A stretch of DNA of 64,000 nucleotides from NCBI GenBank assembly GCA_026008535.1, contig BRKX01000001.1, forward strand, positions 71,684,317 to 71,748,316. Reading direction: 5' to 3'. The notes beneath the pieces are model-generated. The model had not been told where the DNA came from and did no database searches. It was given only the letters and a program-made list of their open reading frames with translations. The stretch's first letter is position 1; each line of letters begins with the position of its first letter. The stretch is from Perilla frutescens (Eukaryota; Streptophyta; Magnoliopsida; Lamiales; Lamiaceae). This document shows positions 12,220-23,596 of the stretch, one piece after another. A program made the position numbers and the translations under genes.

Positions 12220-15200
12220 TCACAATTTAGACGAAGTGCCAGAAATGGCCTGAGTAACGAGCTCCCTCCGGAGGATCTTCCCTGCCGGAGATTTCGGAAT
12301 CGAGTCGATAAATGCAAGACGCCGTATTTTCTTATATGGAGCAACCTGCATGCAGCGAGGCACCAAAATTTTCAGACATCTTTATATATATGGAATAATG
12401 GAAATAAATAACAAGAATAGAATGCAATTTTAATGGTAAATTAAGTTGGTATGTATGCATGCCTGCTTCGCAATGTAATCCATTATTTGAGCTGCAGTGA
12501 TAGTGCTGCCCGGTTTTCTTACCACATATGCCATCGGAATCTCACCGGCGTCTTCATCGGGATACCTGCTCGTTCATACATGTACAGTGACATACAGTTA
12601 GCGTATACGTATAGTATCAAATTTACAAAACTAAAATTAATTATTACATAATCCAACTGGTCCAAGTTTTAAAATTTGAAATTATAAATTATAAAATAAC
12701 CAATCCTGATAATTATAAATTATTAACTAAAAATTGAAAATTAAATACTAAAAAGGAAATGTAAACATGGATTGAGTAGATCAACTCTAAAGAATTATAA
12801 AATTAAACTAAAACATAAAACATTCCGTCAAATGGGAAAAATTAATAAATTTGATAGTGGAATTAATACCAAATGTTGAATAAATTAAATGATCTCATCC
12901 GCATGTGTAATATATATATAATATCATTCTTGTGTCTCGTTATAAAATTTAATATTTAAATTTTGTTTATTATAAAATAAAATTTATTATATATAATATG
13001 GCCAATCATAATTAATATTATTACTAATAATTGAAATTTAAATTATATATATACCCAAATTATGGAATACTTAATTATATATTTATATTAACTAAAAATA
13101 AAAACTAAATGCTAAAAATTATCATTTAATTAATCTGTATTACATCTATCGGATGCTTCAATTTGGTGCCATGCATTTAACTAGCTAGTTTTCTCTACAA
13201 TTCTTAATAATATGTGTCTAATAAAAACTTTAGGGACATTGAAATGGATCAACATGTTCCACCCAAAACCTAAAGCCAAAGATGCAAATAAATACGTGTT
13301 ACACGAAAAAAGAGTTACATAACAATGATATTTAATTTCACTTGAAGACCAGATACATACATACATATATATATATATATCAAATATCATAAACAGATAA
13401 TTAGTTAAATTAATTAGCTAGGTAGATGATAATTAGGATGAGAGAATGCTTACGGAACCACGGCTGCATCGACAATTTCATGAATTGATTGAAGCAAATG
13501 TTCCAACTCAGCCGGAGGAACCTGCAATAATACGTACGTCTCAAATTAAGACTTGAAAAAAGGGAAATTCTATGACGCGTGCATGCAGGGTACTGCATCA
13601 ATCCCACTGCAGAAATCACGATCATCATCACCTGATACGCCTTATACTTGATCAACTCCTTCAACCGATCAACAATGAAAAGAAAACCATCTTCGTCGAA
13701 GTAACAAAGATCTCCAGTCTTCAACCAGCCTTCTGAATCCAAGGCTGCATCTGTTGCTGCATCATCCCCAACATAACCTGCAGCCATTATCACAACTTAA
13801 TTATATATATATATATGTATATATATATATCAGTAATTAAATTAAATTTGGAACACTATATTACAAATTCAACACCATCAATTTACTATATATACACACC
13901 TTTCATAATCGAATGACCTCGAAGCCATAGTTCTCCACGATGTCCGGGAGGTAAGGCCTCTCCACTCTTCGGATCGACTATCTTAGCTTCCATGTTCTCC
14001 GACAGTCGCCCTGCAGATCCGTATCGCTTCGCCTCCTCCGGCCCCATTGTTCGTGTTGCGCCTCCGGTGCTCTCGGTCAAGCCATAGCCCTGCGTGCAAT
14101 AAACTTGATCAATTGGATCCTTATATGATAAATAGCATTATATTACAAAGTAGAAAAAAGCATTCCTCTCTAGCAGTAGAGACGTCAAGGTAGGAGTGTG
14201 CAAAATTGAACCAGAACTGAAAAATCGAACCAAGCTATTTAATTTGTTTCAGTATATTTTGTTTTGCCTCAATTTCGATTTGGCATTGTATATAGATATA
14301 TACCAAAATACAGTTCAATTCGGTTCTGTTTTAATCACAAATTAATATTTTGGTCCAAACCGAACCTGCCGAAGTATATATTGTATTTTATAATTTATAT
14401 TTCTAATATTGAATTAGGGGATATTTTGTTGTTGCTTATAAATTTATTTTTTGCTATTTCTTGAGTACTAATGTTAAGCATCATTATGCCATAAGTCCAC
14501 AATTGAATAAAAAAGTGGTGGAGCCACTATTTTTTTGAATCAAACCTACTCTATCAGTCTATAGTTGGCTCTAAAAAAAATTCACCTTATTCAATCACAA
14601 TGGTATTAGAGTTTATTTTGATTTTTTAAGCAGCGAAAAAAGACACCATTGCAAGCACCCTTATCATCGTATTTCGATGATTTAGCAGCAGACATAGTAA
14701 ATTGTAAGTGATAATTAAACTTGTCGAAAAGACAACAGTACGTTTAGCCTAAAATTGATGTGATATTTAAAATAAAGGTTACTATAGACAATAGTCCCAA
14801 AAAAAGTTGTCTAAAAAATAAAGGTGGATATGGACAAATGGTACCAAAAAATTGCATATTATTATATTAAGGGTAATCCATCATTTATATTCCAAATTAT
14901 TTATTTTCATGTTTCCAAATCTATCACTAATTAGCACTTTTATTAATTAAATACCTAAATTATTTAAAATCCAACTAAATCTAGCATTGGACGAATTTTC
15001 CTATCAAAACCAAGTTTTAAAAAATAGAGTAAAAAGTCATGTTATAAATGTAGTTGATTTGGCCACAAAACTAGAACATAAGTATAAGGAAGATGGCCCT
15101 GAAGCAAAATGTCATTTTGTTATTGAAAAATGCATCCGACGTTAGATTTAATTTTTCTTTTTATAAATAATGTGTATTTTAATATTTTATTGATAAAAGA

Positions 15201-17797
15201 GGTAGTATTGGATAAAATTGAAAAAAAAACAAAATAATTTAGGATATACATAATATATCTGACGATTTTGACTTTATATATGTTTAGATAGATCGATCGA
15301 TCAATGAAGTCAATATCAAATTTTCTTTCTTTAGTCAACATTTTACCCTTATATATGATTAATAAACTGATCACAACTAACACAACCAATTGATGAGGTT
15401 TTCATGATGGTTTCAAACTCAACTTCAAATATTTTATGCCGCAATTAATCATCCAAGCTTTTTAATATTGACACTGATTGACGAGTGTAAGCGAATGTTA
15501 TTGATTTATATATTTCAACTTTTTTTTTTTTACTTTAGTAATACATTATGAAATGTCCACATTCATTCATCTAATCCAAAAGGCCAAATAATTGACAAAA
15601 CAACAAAAAAATAAATAAATTGTAGTAACAATGACTAGTCCAAAATGGGCTTCCACGTGATACCAGCACAAAATCAAACAAGAGAGTTGAATATTAATTA
15701 TATGCAAACATACAAAACGACAACAAGAAAACTCCATTCATGGTTAGCCTCTAATTAGTTAAACAAGAGATAAACCATGTGGGCTTCTACCTAATTATTT
15801 TGAGTTCGGATCTGTGTTCAATTATTTTACATATGTATATTATACAATTAATATGGGATTTAATTTTACCTTTTGTCGTTTAAGAATAGAGTTCAGACAT
15901 ATGGGTCCCAATTCTTTTTTTTTTATGAAAATTTTTTTTTTTTTTTAACTTTTAAGTTCAAACACACGTTAGCACAATTTAAATGAGATCTTCTATTATA
16001 ATTTTGTGTTTTCTGTATTCCATCTATTTGATTCATGTCATGTGTATTTGATTTTTTAGTGAATAATTGTTAAAAATTAAATACACGTGATATGAATTTA
16101 ATGATTGTGATACAGTATGAAACACAAAATTGGAATAGTAGAAGTTCATTTGACCACCATTCATATGAATATTGACATGTGGCATTATTGGACGCACACA
16201 ATTTTTGTAATTCATTTTCCACACCAAATAATGGCACATGAAATTTCCTGTTACACTCACCGTGTTACACTCCATGCATTTTACATTTTCAAATTACGAT
16301 TTTTTCTTATATTTTTTTCTTCAATTTTATTTTTTGTGATTTAATTTAATTTTATGATTGTTTTTAGGATTCACCCCACCCAATTAGCGTTTATAATTAT
16401 TTTTTAATATTTAATTTTATATTTTCAATTAATAATTCATTATTATGGTTGATTTTTTCAAAATTATATTTTATAATTTTTAATTCATTTTTTTGTTGAT
16501 AATTGTCGACTGTGGTTATTTGTGTTATAATTAATTTTAATTTTATAATAATAATTATTAAAATTATAAATTTAATAATGAAACACGGAGTAAAACACGA
16601 AAACGTGTAACAGGAAATTTCAACCCAAATAATGGACCCACTCATTTTCTAATTTGTGTAAAATATAATAATTTAGACAACATGTATAATAACTTATTCT
16701 TAACAAACCAAAAGTGAAATTAACTCGTTAACATGGTTGTACACTTGTACCTGTAAAATCTCCACGTGGGGGAAGTTCTCTCGAAACCGCTCGGAGATTT
16801 CCTTTCCGAGCGGCGCTCCGCCGCAGCCGAGGAGCTGCAGGGAGCTCAGATCATACTTCTTCACCAAATCCGACTTCGCCATCGCCACCACGAGCGGCGG
16901 CGTCACCGGCATATAAGTAACCTTGTATCTCTCCACCGCTTCCAGCATTTTCACGAAATCGAATTTCTCCATCAACACCACGCTCTCCCCCAGCGCCGCC
17001 GCCCTGATCAGCATGAAAAACCCGTAAACGTGAAACAGCGGCAGCGTGAAGATCGAAACCGGATGAAAATCGGCTCCATTTTCCCCGTTGATCAGCTTCT
17101 CAACTTCAGCCAACTTGTTGTGATACATCCCCGCCGTCAATGCGATCAAGTTCCGGTGAGTCAGCAGGACTCCTTTCGATTTCCCGGTGGTGCCGGAGGA
17201 GTAGAGGATCGCGGCGGCGTCGGACTGATCCACCTCGGCGGAGCTCGAAGTCGAAACTTCTTCGCCGCCTTCCAGCATAGAAAGAAACTGCGGCGAATCA
17301 AGAATGATGATGGGGGTATCATTTTTTGGGAGTTTCGTGGAAGTTTCCGAGGTGGCGAAGGCGACGGCGGGTTTACTGAGTCGGATTTGGTGGGCCAACT
17401 CGGAGGGGGAGGAGAGGGGGTTGGAGGGGGAGACGGCGACGCCTAGAGAGAGGAGAGAGAAGTAGAGGACGGGGATGTGGAGAGACGGCGGGGAGAGGAT
17501 GAAGGCGACGTCGTTCTTGGAGAGGAGCGGTTTGAGGGAGGCGGAGAGGGAGGCGACTTGGCGGAGGAAGGCGGAGTAGGTGAGGTGGCGGGCGGTGGCG
17601 GCATCGATGAGGAAGGGGGTGGTGGAGAGGGCGGAAGAGGTGGCGGTGGGGGAAGAGTGGAGGAGAGAGAGGGTGTATTGGAATATGGAGAGGTGTTGCG
17701 ACGGCGGAGGGAGAGGGACGGCGGGGCGGAGGCTGTGGTATATTTTGGTTTGTGGGCAGAAGCCATTTTTGGGGTTGATGGAGATTGTTTCCGCCAT
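12220..17797 (-). CDS. 4CLL9: 4-coumarate--CoA ligase-like protein, peroxisomal, 6 exons
   Basis: The exons are 17797..16751, 14089..13900, 13777..13632, 13521..13454, 12565..12463 and 12345..12220; together they encode 559 residues plus TGA. The enzyme is an ANL-superfamily adenylate-forming ligase that activates a carboxylate with ATP and transfers it to CoA. The AMP-binding motif YSSGTTGKSKGV is at residues 199-210 and GYGLTES at 350-356. A GELWLRG block and the GDLCYFDEDGFLFIVDRLKE hinge region follow, and the catalytic lysine of SPAGKILRR is K541. The protein ends in SKL, a type 1 peroxisomal signal. Length, N terminus (FCPQTKIYHSLRP) and exon blocks resemble Arabidopsis At5g63380 (4CLL9), annotated 4CL-like and not true 4CL; its substrate is probably a fatty or jasmonate-precursor-type acid, which is inference. 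Intron 5 has a GC donor (CAG|GCATGC). Exon 1 is GC-rich compared with its surroundings. Intron 1 (2.66 kb) holds a MITE. Confidence 0.93.
12650..13150. repeat. remnants of the AT-rich MITE family in intron 4
   Basis: Segments such as ATTATTAACTAAAAATTGAA and TTATAAAATTTAATATTTAA match the AT-rich core of the elements at 1826-2190 and 18985-19367. The ends are too eroded to place, and two fragments may be present. Confidence 0.45.
14100..16234. other. rest of intron 1 of the 4CL-like gene
   Basis: Long AT-rich intron with no exon signal. Around 14190-14400 lies a degenerate GAACC/CGGTTC-rich stretch (for example TTCAATTCGGTTCTGTTTTA) resembling the inverted-repeat element at 44957-45405. Confidence 0.5.
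16235..16624. mobile_element. MITE with 9-11 bp target-site duplication, in intron 1 of the 4CL-like gene
   Basis: CCAAATAATGG occurs at 16224-16234 and again at 16625-16635. Between these, the ends carry GAAATTTCCTGTTACAC in inverted orientation. A 9-11 bp target duplication fits a Mutator-like (MULE) element. It is 390 bp, AT-rich and noncoding. Confidence 0.82.
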
Positions 17798-17837
17798 GGA
17801 AATGAGCTTTCAGCTGATGACAGCAATCTCATCTCAA

Positions 17838-17847
17838 TTTATATATA
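17838..17847 (-). promoter_or_regulatory. candidate TATA box of the 4CL-like gene
   Basis: TATATATAAA on the minus strand, about 40 bases upstream of the start codon. A plausible core promoter with a very short leader, judged on position and motif only. Confidence 0.5.
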
Positions 17848-17859
17848 AACTTTAATATA

Positions 17860-18984
17860 TATCACGTGCAATGGTTGTAATTTTGTTTCATACTAATTAA
17901 TATGATATTGTAATAATCGAATTATTAAAAAAAATAATCAAAATTAATATCCAAGTTATTTTTTCGGTACTAGAAAAAGTTTGTTCTGATGGGCGTTATG
18001 AAAATGATTGGTTTAATTCATAAATTTAATAAAATTTTCCCTTATAATAGTTATGGCATCGATAAACCACAAAATAATTCGTCATGTCATTTTTCAAGTT
18101 CCCTAATTATAGTTCTGATAATAATTTTGATAATTTTTCAATAGTTCTGATATTAAAATATCATGTCAAGTAGTGTGAGATAAAATTATAATTTTAGCAA
18201 CGGTATGGATATTTAAATCTATTTACCCTACATTTTACCAATATTCTCTATTTTAAATTCATATTTTATTTACATTACTCTTAAATAAAATGTTATATTG
18301 TTATACAATAATATAATGAGAAGATCATATCTCGTGCACATCAAGATATACACAAGTGTTATGTATATTACACGCATTAATTGCATGATATTTTTAAAAT
18401 ATTAAAAGTAATATTTTTCAGTATTATTAGCGATGCTTTTCTTCATTCCAAAAATTATACTAATAATTAGAAACACTTGTCATCACATCTTTTTAGTTTT
18501 TACAAAAATATCACCATCTTATATTGAATAATTATAAAAATATCATCATCTTTTATATTAGGTCGAATTAAATAAATCTAACACAAATTATATATATATA
18601 TATATATATATATAATATCTACTATCTATATGCATGTGTAACACGTTCCACATGATGTGGATATTATATATATGTTTATCAAATTTAATTTGTTTCATTT
18701 ATGTCACAAATGTGTCGTTAGAAAAAAAAAGTTTGTTGAAGTGACACACACAGTCACACACACATACGTGTGTGATTTAGTTCAAATGATGATTAGTACT
18801 TGATTTGTAATCGTGTAAGCATATTTGTTTAATTTAATGTAGTTTTAGTATTTTTTTTTTCTATGTTTTGGTGCTATGTTTTCTTAATGTTTTTCTTATT
18901 GTATTTTGGAGCTAATTATTTTAGCACAAAAATATAATAAAAAAATATTAAAATTACAGTAAACAAGCATGCTTTCACATTCAC
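17860..18984. other. intergenic, no gene seen
   Basis: AT-rich DNA with a TA microsatellite near 18590-18612. No open frame or RNA gene is recognised. Confidence 0.5.
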
Positions 18985-19367
18985 GGGATAAAATCCTCTA
19001 GTCCACTTTTCATGTCCCACTATAAAATTTAATATTTTAAAAATATTTATTAAAAAAATAAATTTTATTATAGTATTACAAATCATAATCAACTTTTATC
19101 GCTATAAATTAAAATTTTTAAAAATCATATACCCTATTTTTGGAATAATCAACCATATTAATCAAGTATATTTACTAAAAAATAAGAAATAAATATTAAA
19201 AAATAAATATAAATCCTAATTGGATGGAATAACCCTAAATAATAACCATAAAATTAAACTAAGCCATAACAAATTGAAATTGAAGAAAAAAATTGATGAA
19301 AATCGAATAAAAATCAAAGTGGGACACCAAATGGGATAGAGAAAAGTGGGATAGAGGATTTCATTTG
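18985..19367. mobile_element. MITE with 9-bp target-site duplication
   Basis: CACATTCAC flanks the element exactly at 18976-18984 and 19368-19376. The ends form a diverged inverted repeat around AAATCCTCTA.TCC.ACTTTTC, and a second GTCCCA block follows on each side. The 9-bp duplication points to a Mutator-like element. The 383-bp interior is AT-rich and shares its core with 1826-2190 and 16235-16624. Confidence 0.85.
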
Positions 19368-19376
19368 CACATTCAC

Positions 19377-21600
19377 ACACAACTCAATCTCTATTATAAA
19401 CCAAATCCTAAATCGTATCAATCATTCGATGTCCGTTCAAAACAAATAATCAAGCCTTTTTTTTTCTTTTTGGAAAAGTCTTATTTTTGTGGTGATTGCC
19501 GACACATGTTAATTATACTTAGCTGATATAAGCTGATTATTTGTTAGAAGTTGTGATTTAATTTCTTACCTAACAAAAAAAAAATTGTGTAATAATGGTC
19601 TAAAAAAGAAAAAGGAGTATGAACATGGCAATAGCAGTTGAATCCCTATGGCTACAAGTGGGAGCAGCTTTGCTGGTAGGAGTTGGACGCTTCTAGCTGG
19701 GTAAATTCCATGGTAAAGGGCTTGCAATACATCCTACTACCCCTCTGCAGCCGAAGTGTCCCGATCCTTTAAATTTGGTTATTTGTAACTCGTTTTTTTT
19801 TTGTCCAAAAGTAAAAGTTTTCAGTCAAAAATTTCAGCCAACCGAAAAAATCTATCGACACTTCAACTAACATTATTATGAAACTTTTACTACCTATTGT
19901 GACATTTCAAAACTGAAATTATTTTATCAGTCGACCAATAAAGATTAGTAATAATACAAACTGGTTGTAAATAGTAAAGGGATGTAATACATTCCCTTAC
20001 AATAGAATTTACCCTTCTTGTTGTGAAGAGTGGACTTCTAGTTGTATACTTTGTAATAAAGTTATTATTACTTCTTGGAAACCCTTCGTGATTAAAGGAA
20101 GAGATGGTGTATCTACAGTTGCTTCGAACATCTATAAATTGTTTTTTCTTTTTGCGTATTATTTCTATCCATGCTTTATTGCTTATCATAACTGATGAAA
20201 TTGCAACCGTCGTAAAACTAGCTGAATCAAGGATTTCAGTTGAGATATTATTTGTTCATAATCAATTGAATTACAATGCTCTTAATGGGTCCTATCTTTT
20301 CATCATATTTAAAGTAAATGGCTTAAAATCAGTAGAGACTTCTAGGTCATGGCTGATATGGTGGAATACGGATGGAATTTTCTACTAAATTATGATACGC
20401 ACTTAAAATTATTAATGTTTATTCAATTTTTTTCTTCAATTTTGATTTGTTATGCTTTAATTTAATTTCACAGTTGTTAATTATGGTTCATTTTTTCCAA
20501 TTAGGGTATATAATTATTTTTCAATATTTTTTTAATTAATAATTGATTATTTCCTTAAAAAATAATTATATGCGGGCGTTTACTTTGGATGAGATTGAGT
20601 ATTTGCATACTTCAAGCTTTAAAATTATTCAATTCATCAAAGTATGTGGTAGATTAAGTTATATTGTTTTTAACAATATAATATATCTAATTTATCTTTC
20701 AAAGTAAACACCTCCCTACTTAATAAATGTAAAATTAAACTAAAACACGATCAATTAAAATCGAAGAAGTGAGAAATAAAAATTAATAATTTTAAATGTA
20801 TAGCATGAGTGTTGTACATAATGTTGCAGAAGATTTCATCTAGGTGGAATTGAATCATCATTCCTATAGGAATGCACATTTCCATAATCATGAGATTAAC
20901 CTTTTCTTACCTACCCCATGGGATTAGTCATTCTCAATCGTCATTTTTTTAACAATGTTATGCTCTTTTTTTTTACAAATAAAATCGCATATCCTTATAA
21001 AATTATTTATGAAAAAATATATAATAAATTTAATAATTTTTTTTCTAAAAACAGTAAATAAAATAAATTATATAAAAACTCAAAATCATCAATCTTTTGT
21101 AAAAAAGATTGTACAATCTTTTCTTAAAAATCATTAAAAAATGATGATAAAAAAATAAATGTGAGAAATTCATGATTTTTTTTTAAAGCATATTAATAAT
21201 TTATTCACGATTCATCAAATTCTATAATAATTAAAAAAAATCTAATATTATAATTTTTTTATATAAAATATAAAAACTCACTAATTATTAACGAAATACT
21301 TAATAAAATGATACTCAATTTTTTCACAAATGTTAATAAGGCTAAAATTCCATATTAGATAATACATTTTTTTTAAAATTAATGGTATTTCCTGAAGGGT
21401 AATTTTGTTATTCAAAACTAAATTTACGCAAATTCACGTATTTTATTAATAAATTATAAATTGTGATAGTAAAATTAAATCACTCATATCAATTTCATTT
21501 TTATCTTACTCTTTGTGGATACCACCATAAAAATATCAATATTCATTCAATTTCATTCACAATATCATTCTATTCCCATATTATTCAATTATCGCAGTTA
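19377..21600. other. intergenic, no gene seen; a repeat remnant at 20420-20830
   Basis: Segments near 20420-20570, such as TTCTTCAATTTTGATTTGTT and TTAATTAATAATTGATTATT, match the MITE-family core. The rest is AT-rich without a recognisable gene. Confidence 0.45.
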
Positions 21601-22113
21601 GGGCTGTAAACGAACCGAATCGAGTCGAACACCCTGCTGCTCGAGCTCGGCTCGTTAAGGAATATTCAAGCTCGAGCTCGGCTCGAGCTCGATTCGAGCT
21701 TTTTTTCTCTTGTTCAAGCTCGACTCGATAAATATTTGTCATGTTCGAATTCGGTTCGAGCTCGGTTCGTGAAATGCTCGAAAATTTACTAAACGAGCCT
21801 GAGCTCGAATGCTCGAAAAAAAGCTCGTTTAATTTACATATTCGAGCTCGAGTTTGAAAAAAATAGCTTATTTTATTTATCCGTTTGAATTATTTATAAT
21901 ATTCATGAACATGTTCGATTAAAGCTCTAGCTCGAACATGTTCGCGAGCTGACCGAGCCGAATATTAATATGTTCGAGCTCGGCTCGAAAATTTTATCGA
22001 GCTCAATTCGAGGTTCGAGCTCGGCTCGTTTAGAAAACGAACGAATTTCGAACGAGCTTTTTTCGAGCCGAACTCCGAATAGCTCGCGAGCGGCTCTGTT
22101 CATTTACAACCCT
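21601..22113. mobile_element. non-autonomous element rich in GAGCTCG
   Basis: The left end is GGGCTGTAAACGAACCGA and the right end is TTCATTTACAACCC, which are inverted relatives. The interior is packed with the words GAGCTCG, GCTCGAG and TTCGAGC on both strands. Imperfect flanks TTATCGCAG and TAATCGCAA could be an eroded 9-bp target duplication. Noncoding. Confidence 0.65.
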
Positions 22114-23492
22114 AATCGCAACCGGTCATCCCCTTAGCTTCAACTAAGAATGAGTCTCGGGAATCGAGCTCTAATCTATTCCATAAATCATTCAAAAAGT
22201 GTTAGAAAGACTTGGAATATGCATAACCAAAATTACAAATGCTCCACTAAGACTACTCCCATCGGTGACTTTTTGTTGGGAGTCATAGGAAGTCACGAAT
22301 GCAACAGAAGAGAACCAAATAAAAAAAATGAAAAGTCATGCTTTTGTGTGACATGAGGCGGATGGCCGCCTTCAAAGTCAACAATGTATTATTATACATG
22401 TGGCACCCTTTGATTGGGTGCCACATAATTTTACATAGATTAATTTAAAATATAAATATTTTATACAATTATAAAAAAAATTAAAAAATATTCCAAAATT
22501 CTTAGTTTTTTTCCTCTATAAATAGAGCCGTATATGTTTTTACAAATAACTTAAAAATCTATTTTTTTTCATAAATCATCTCTCTACAAATTCTCAATCT
22601 TACAATTCTCCATCATATAAGCTATGGATCTAAATCACCCAAATTATCATCATGACTCCCAAAGTTATTTATTTTTGTAATTATGAATGAAAAAAATATA
22701 TCTAATAAATTAATTAAGATTTTTTAAATACAGTAAAAATTATTACTAACAGTATGTTATAAAAAAATAAAATGATAAATATTTTATGTAGATTAGAAAA
22801 AAGAGAAATTAATATTTTATTTGAGAATTGAGTTGGATGAGTGTTATTGATGCAGTGATGTGAGTGGTCTAAGTATGGGATTGGATTCAGATTTTTACTC
22901 ATCTTACGAATTTTGACTGGTAAAACGAACTAATACAAGATTTCTTTCGATATATTGCTACATTTTAATCTCAATTATTCAATTCAAATATAATATTAAC
23001 ATTGAATTTTATAGTATTAAAATCACAATCAAATAATTGAAACACAAAATTATTCATTAATCCACAAACAACGTAATTATACTTTATTAAAATCAATCGT
23101 ATTAATCCAAAGGCTAATAAACCAAACCGTGCATATGAAGCTTAAATTTTATTTTGAGTCAAAATTTGCACCACCGCAAATCAATGAAAGAACAAAAAAA
23201 GAGAAGAAAATTACCTCACCAATGGTAGTCTTGTGCAAATTTTGGCCAAAATAATATTTAAGGTTGCAAAATTATGATACTTATAATTCACAAAGTTTGT
23301 ATAACTTACGACAAAATAGTTTAGATTGCAAAATACAACAACAGTTCTAGTTCATATATTAAAATATTTGTTCTTCAATATTTTATGTATAATAAAAAAT
23401 GTTCAATATTTGTCTCGATGAAATTTGGTCATTTTTATTGAATATACATTGGAAATAGCCAAAAATATTTGGAATCCAACTTATAATCACAC
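22114..23492. other. intergenic, no gene seen
   Basis: AT-rich DNA. CTAAGACTACTCCCATCGG near 22250 and GTGGTCTAAGTATGGGATTG near 22865 could be ends of one eroded element of about 630 bp, but the match is too weak to call. Confidence 0.4.
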
Positions 23493-23500
23493 TATAAATA
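23493..23500 (+). promoter_or_regulatory. candidate TATA box of the aspartyl aminopeptidase gene
   Basis: TATAAATA lies 97 bases upstream of the start codon, giving a predicted leader of about 65-70 bases. Motif and position only. Confidence 0.5.
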
Positions 23501-23596
23501 CAAACGAATGTATACGGATCTGTTCCTTTTGCTGAAACAAAACGCCTACAGAAGCAATTTTTTCTCACTTGTGACAGCTAGAAAAACTTGAGATTA

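Noticed and set aside
16766..17848. Long plus-strand open frames (up to 226 codons) opposite the 4CL-like gene
   Set aside because: They are antisense to the GC-rich first exon, whose minus-strand protein matches the ligase family throughout. The plus-strand peptides are Arg/Gly/Glu-rich and match nothing.
19621..20390. Open frames and GC-richer words suggesting a gene remnant
   Set aside because: The frames are short and discontinuous and match no family I recognise. Organelle origin was considered, but no recognisable organelle gene sequence is present.
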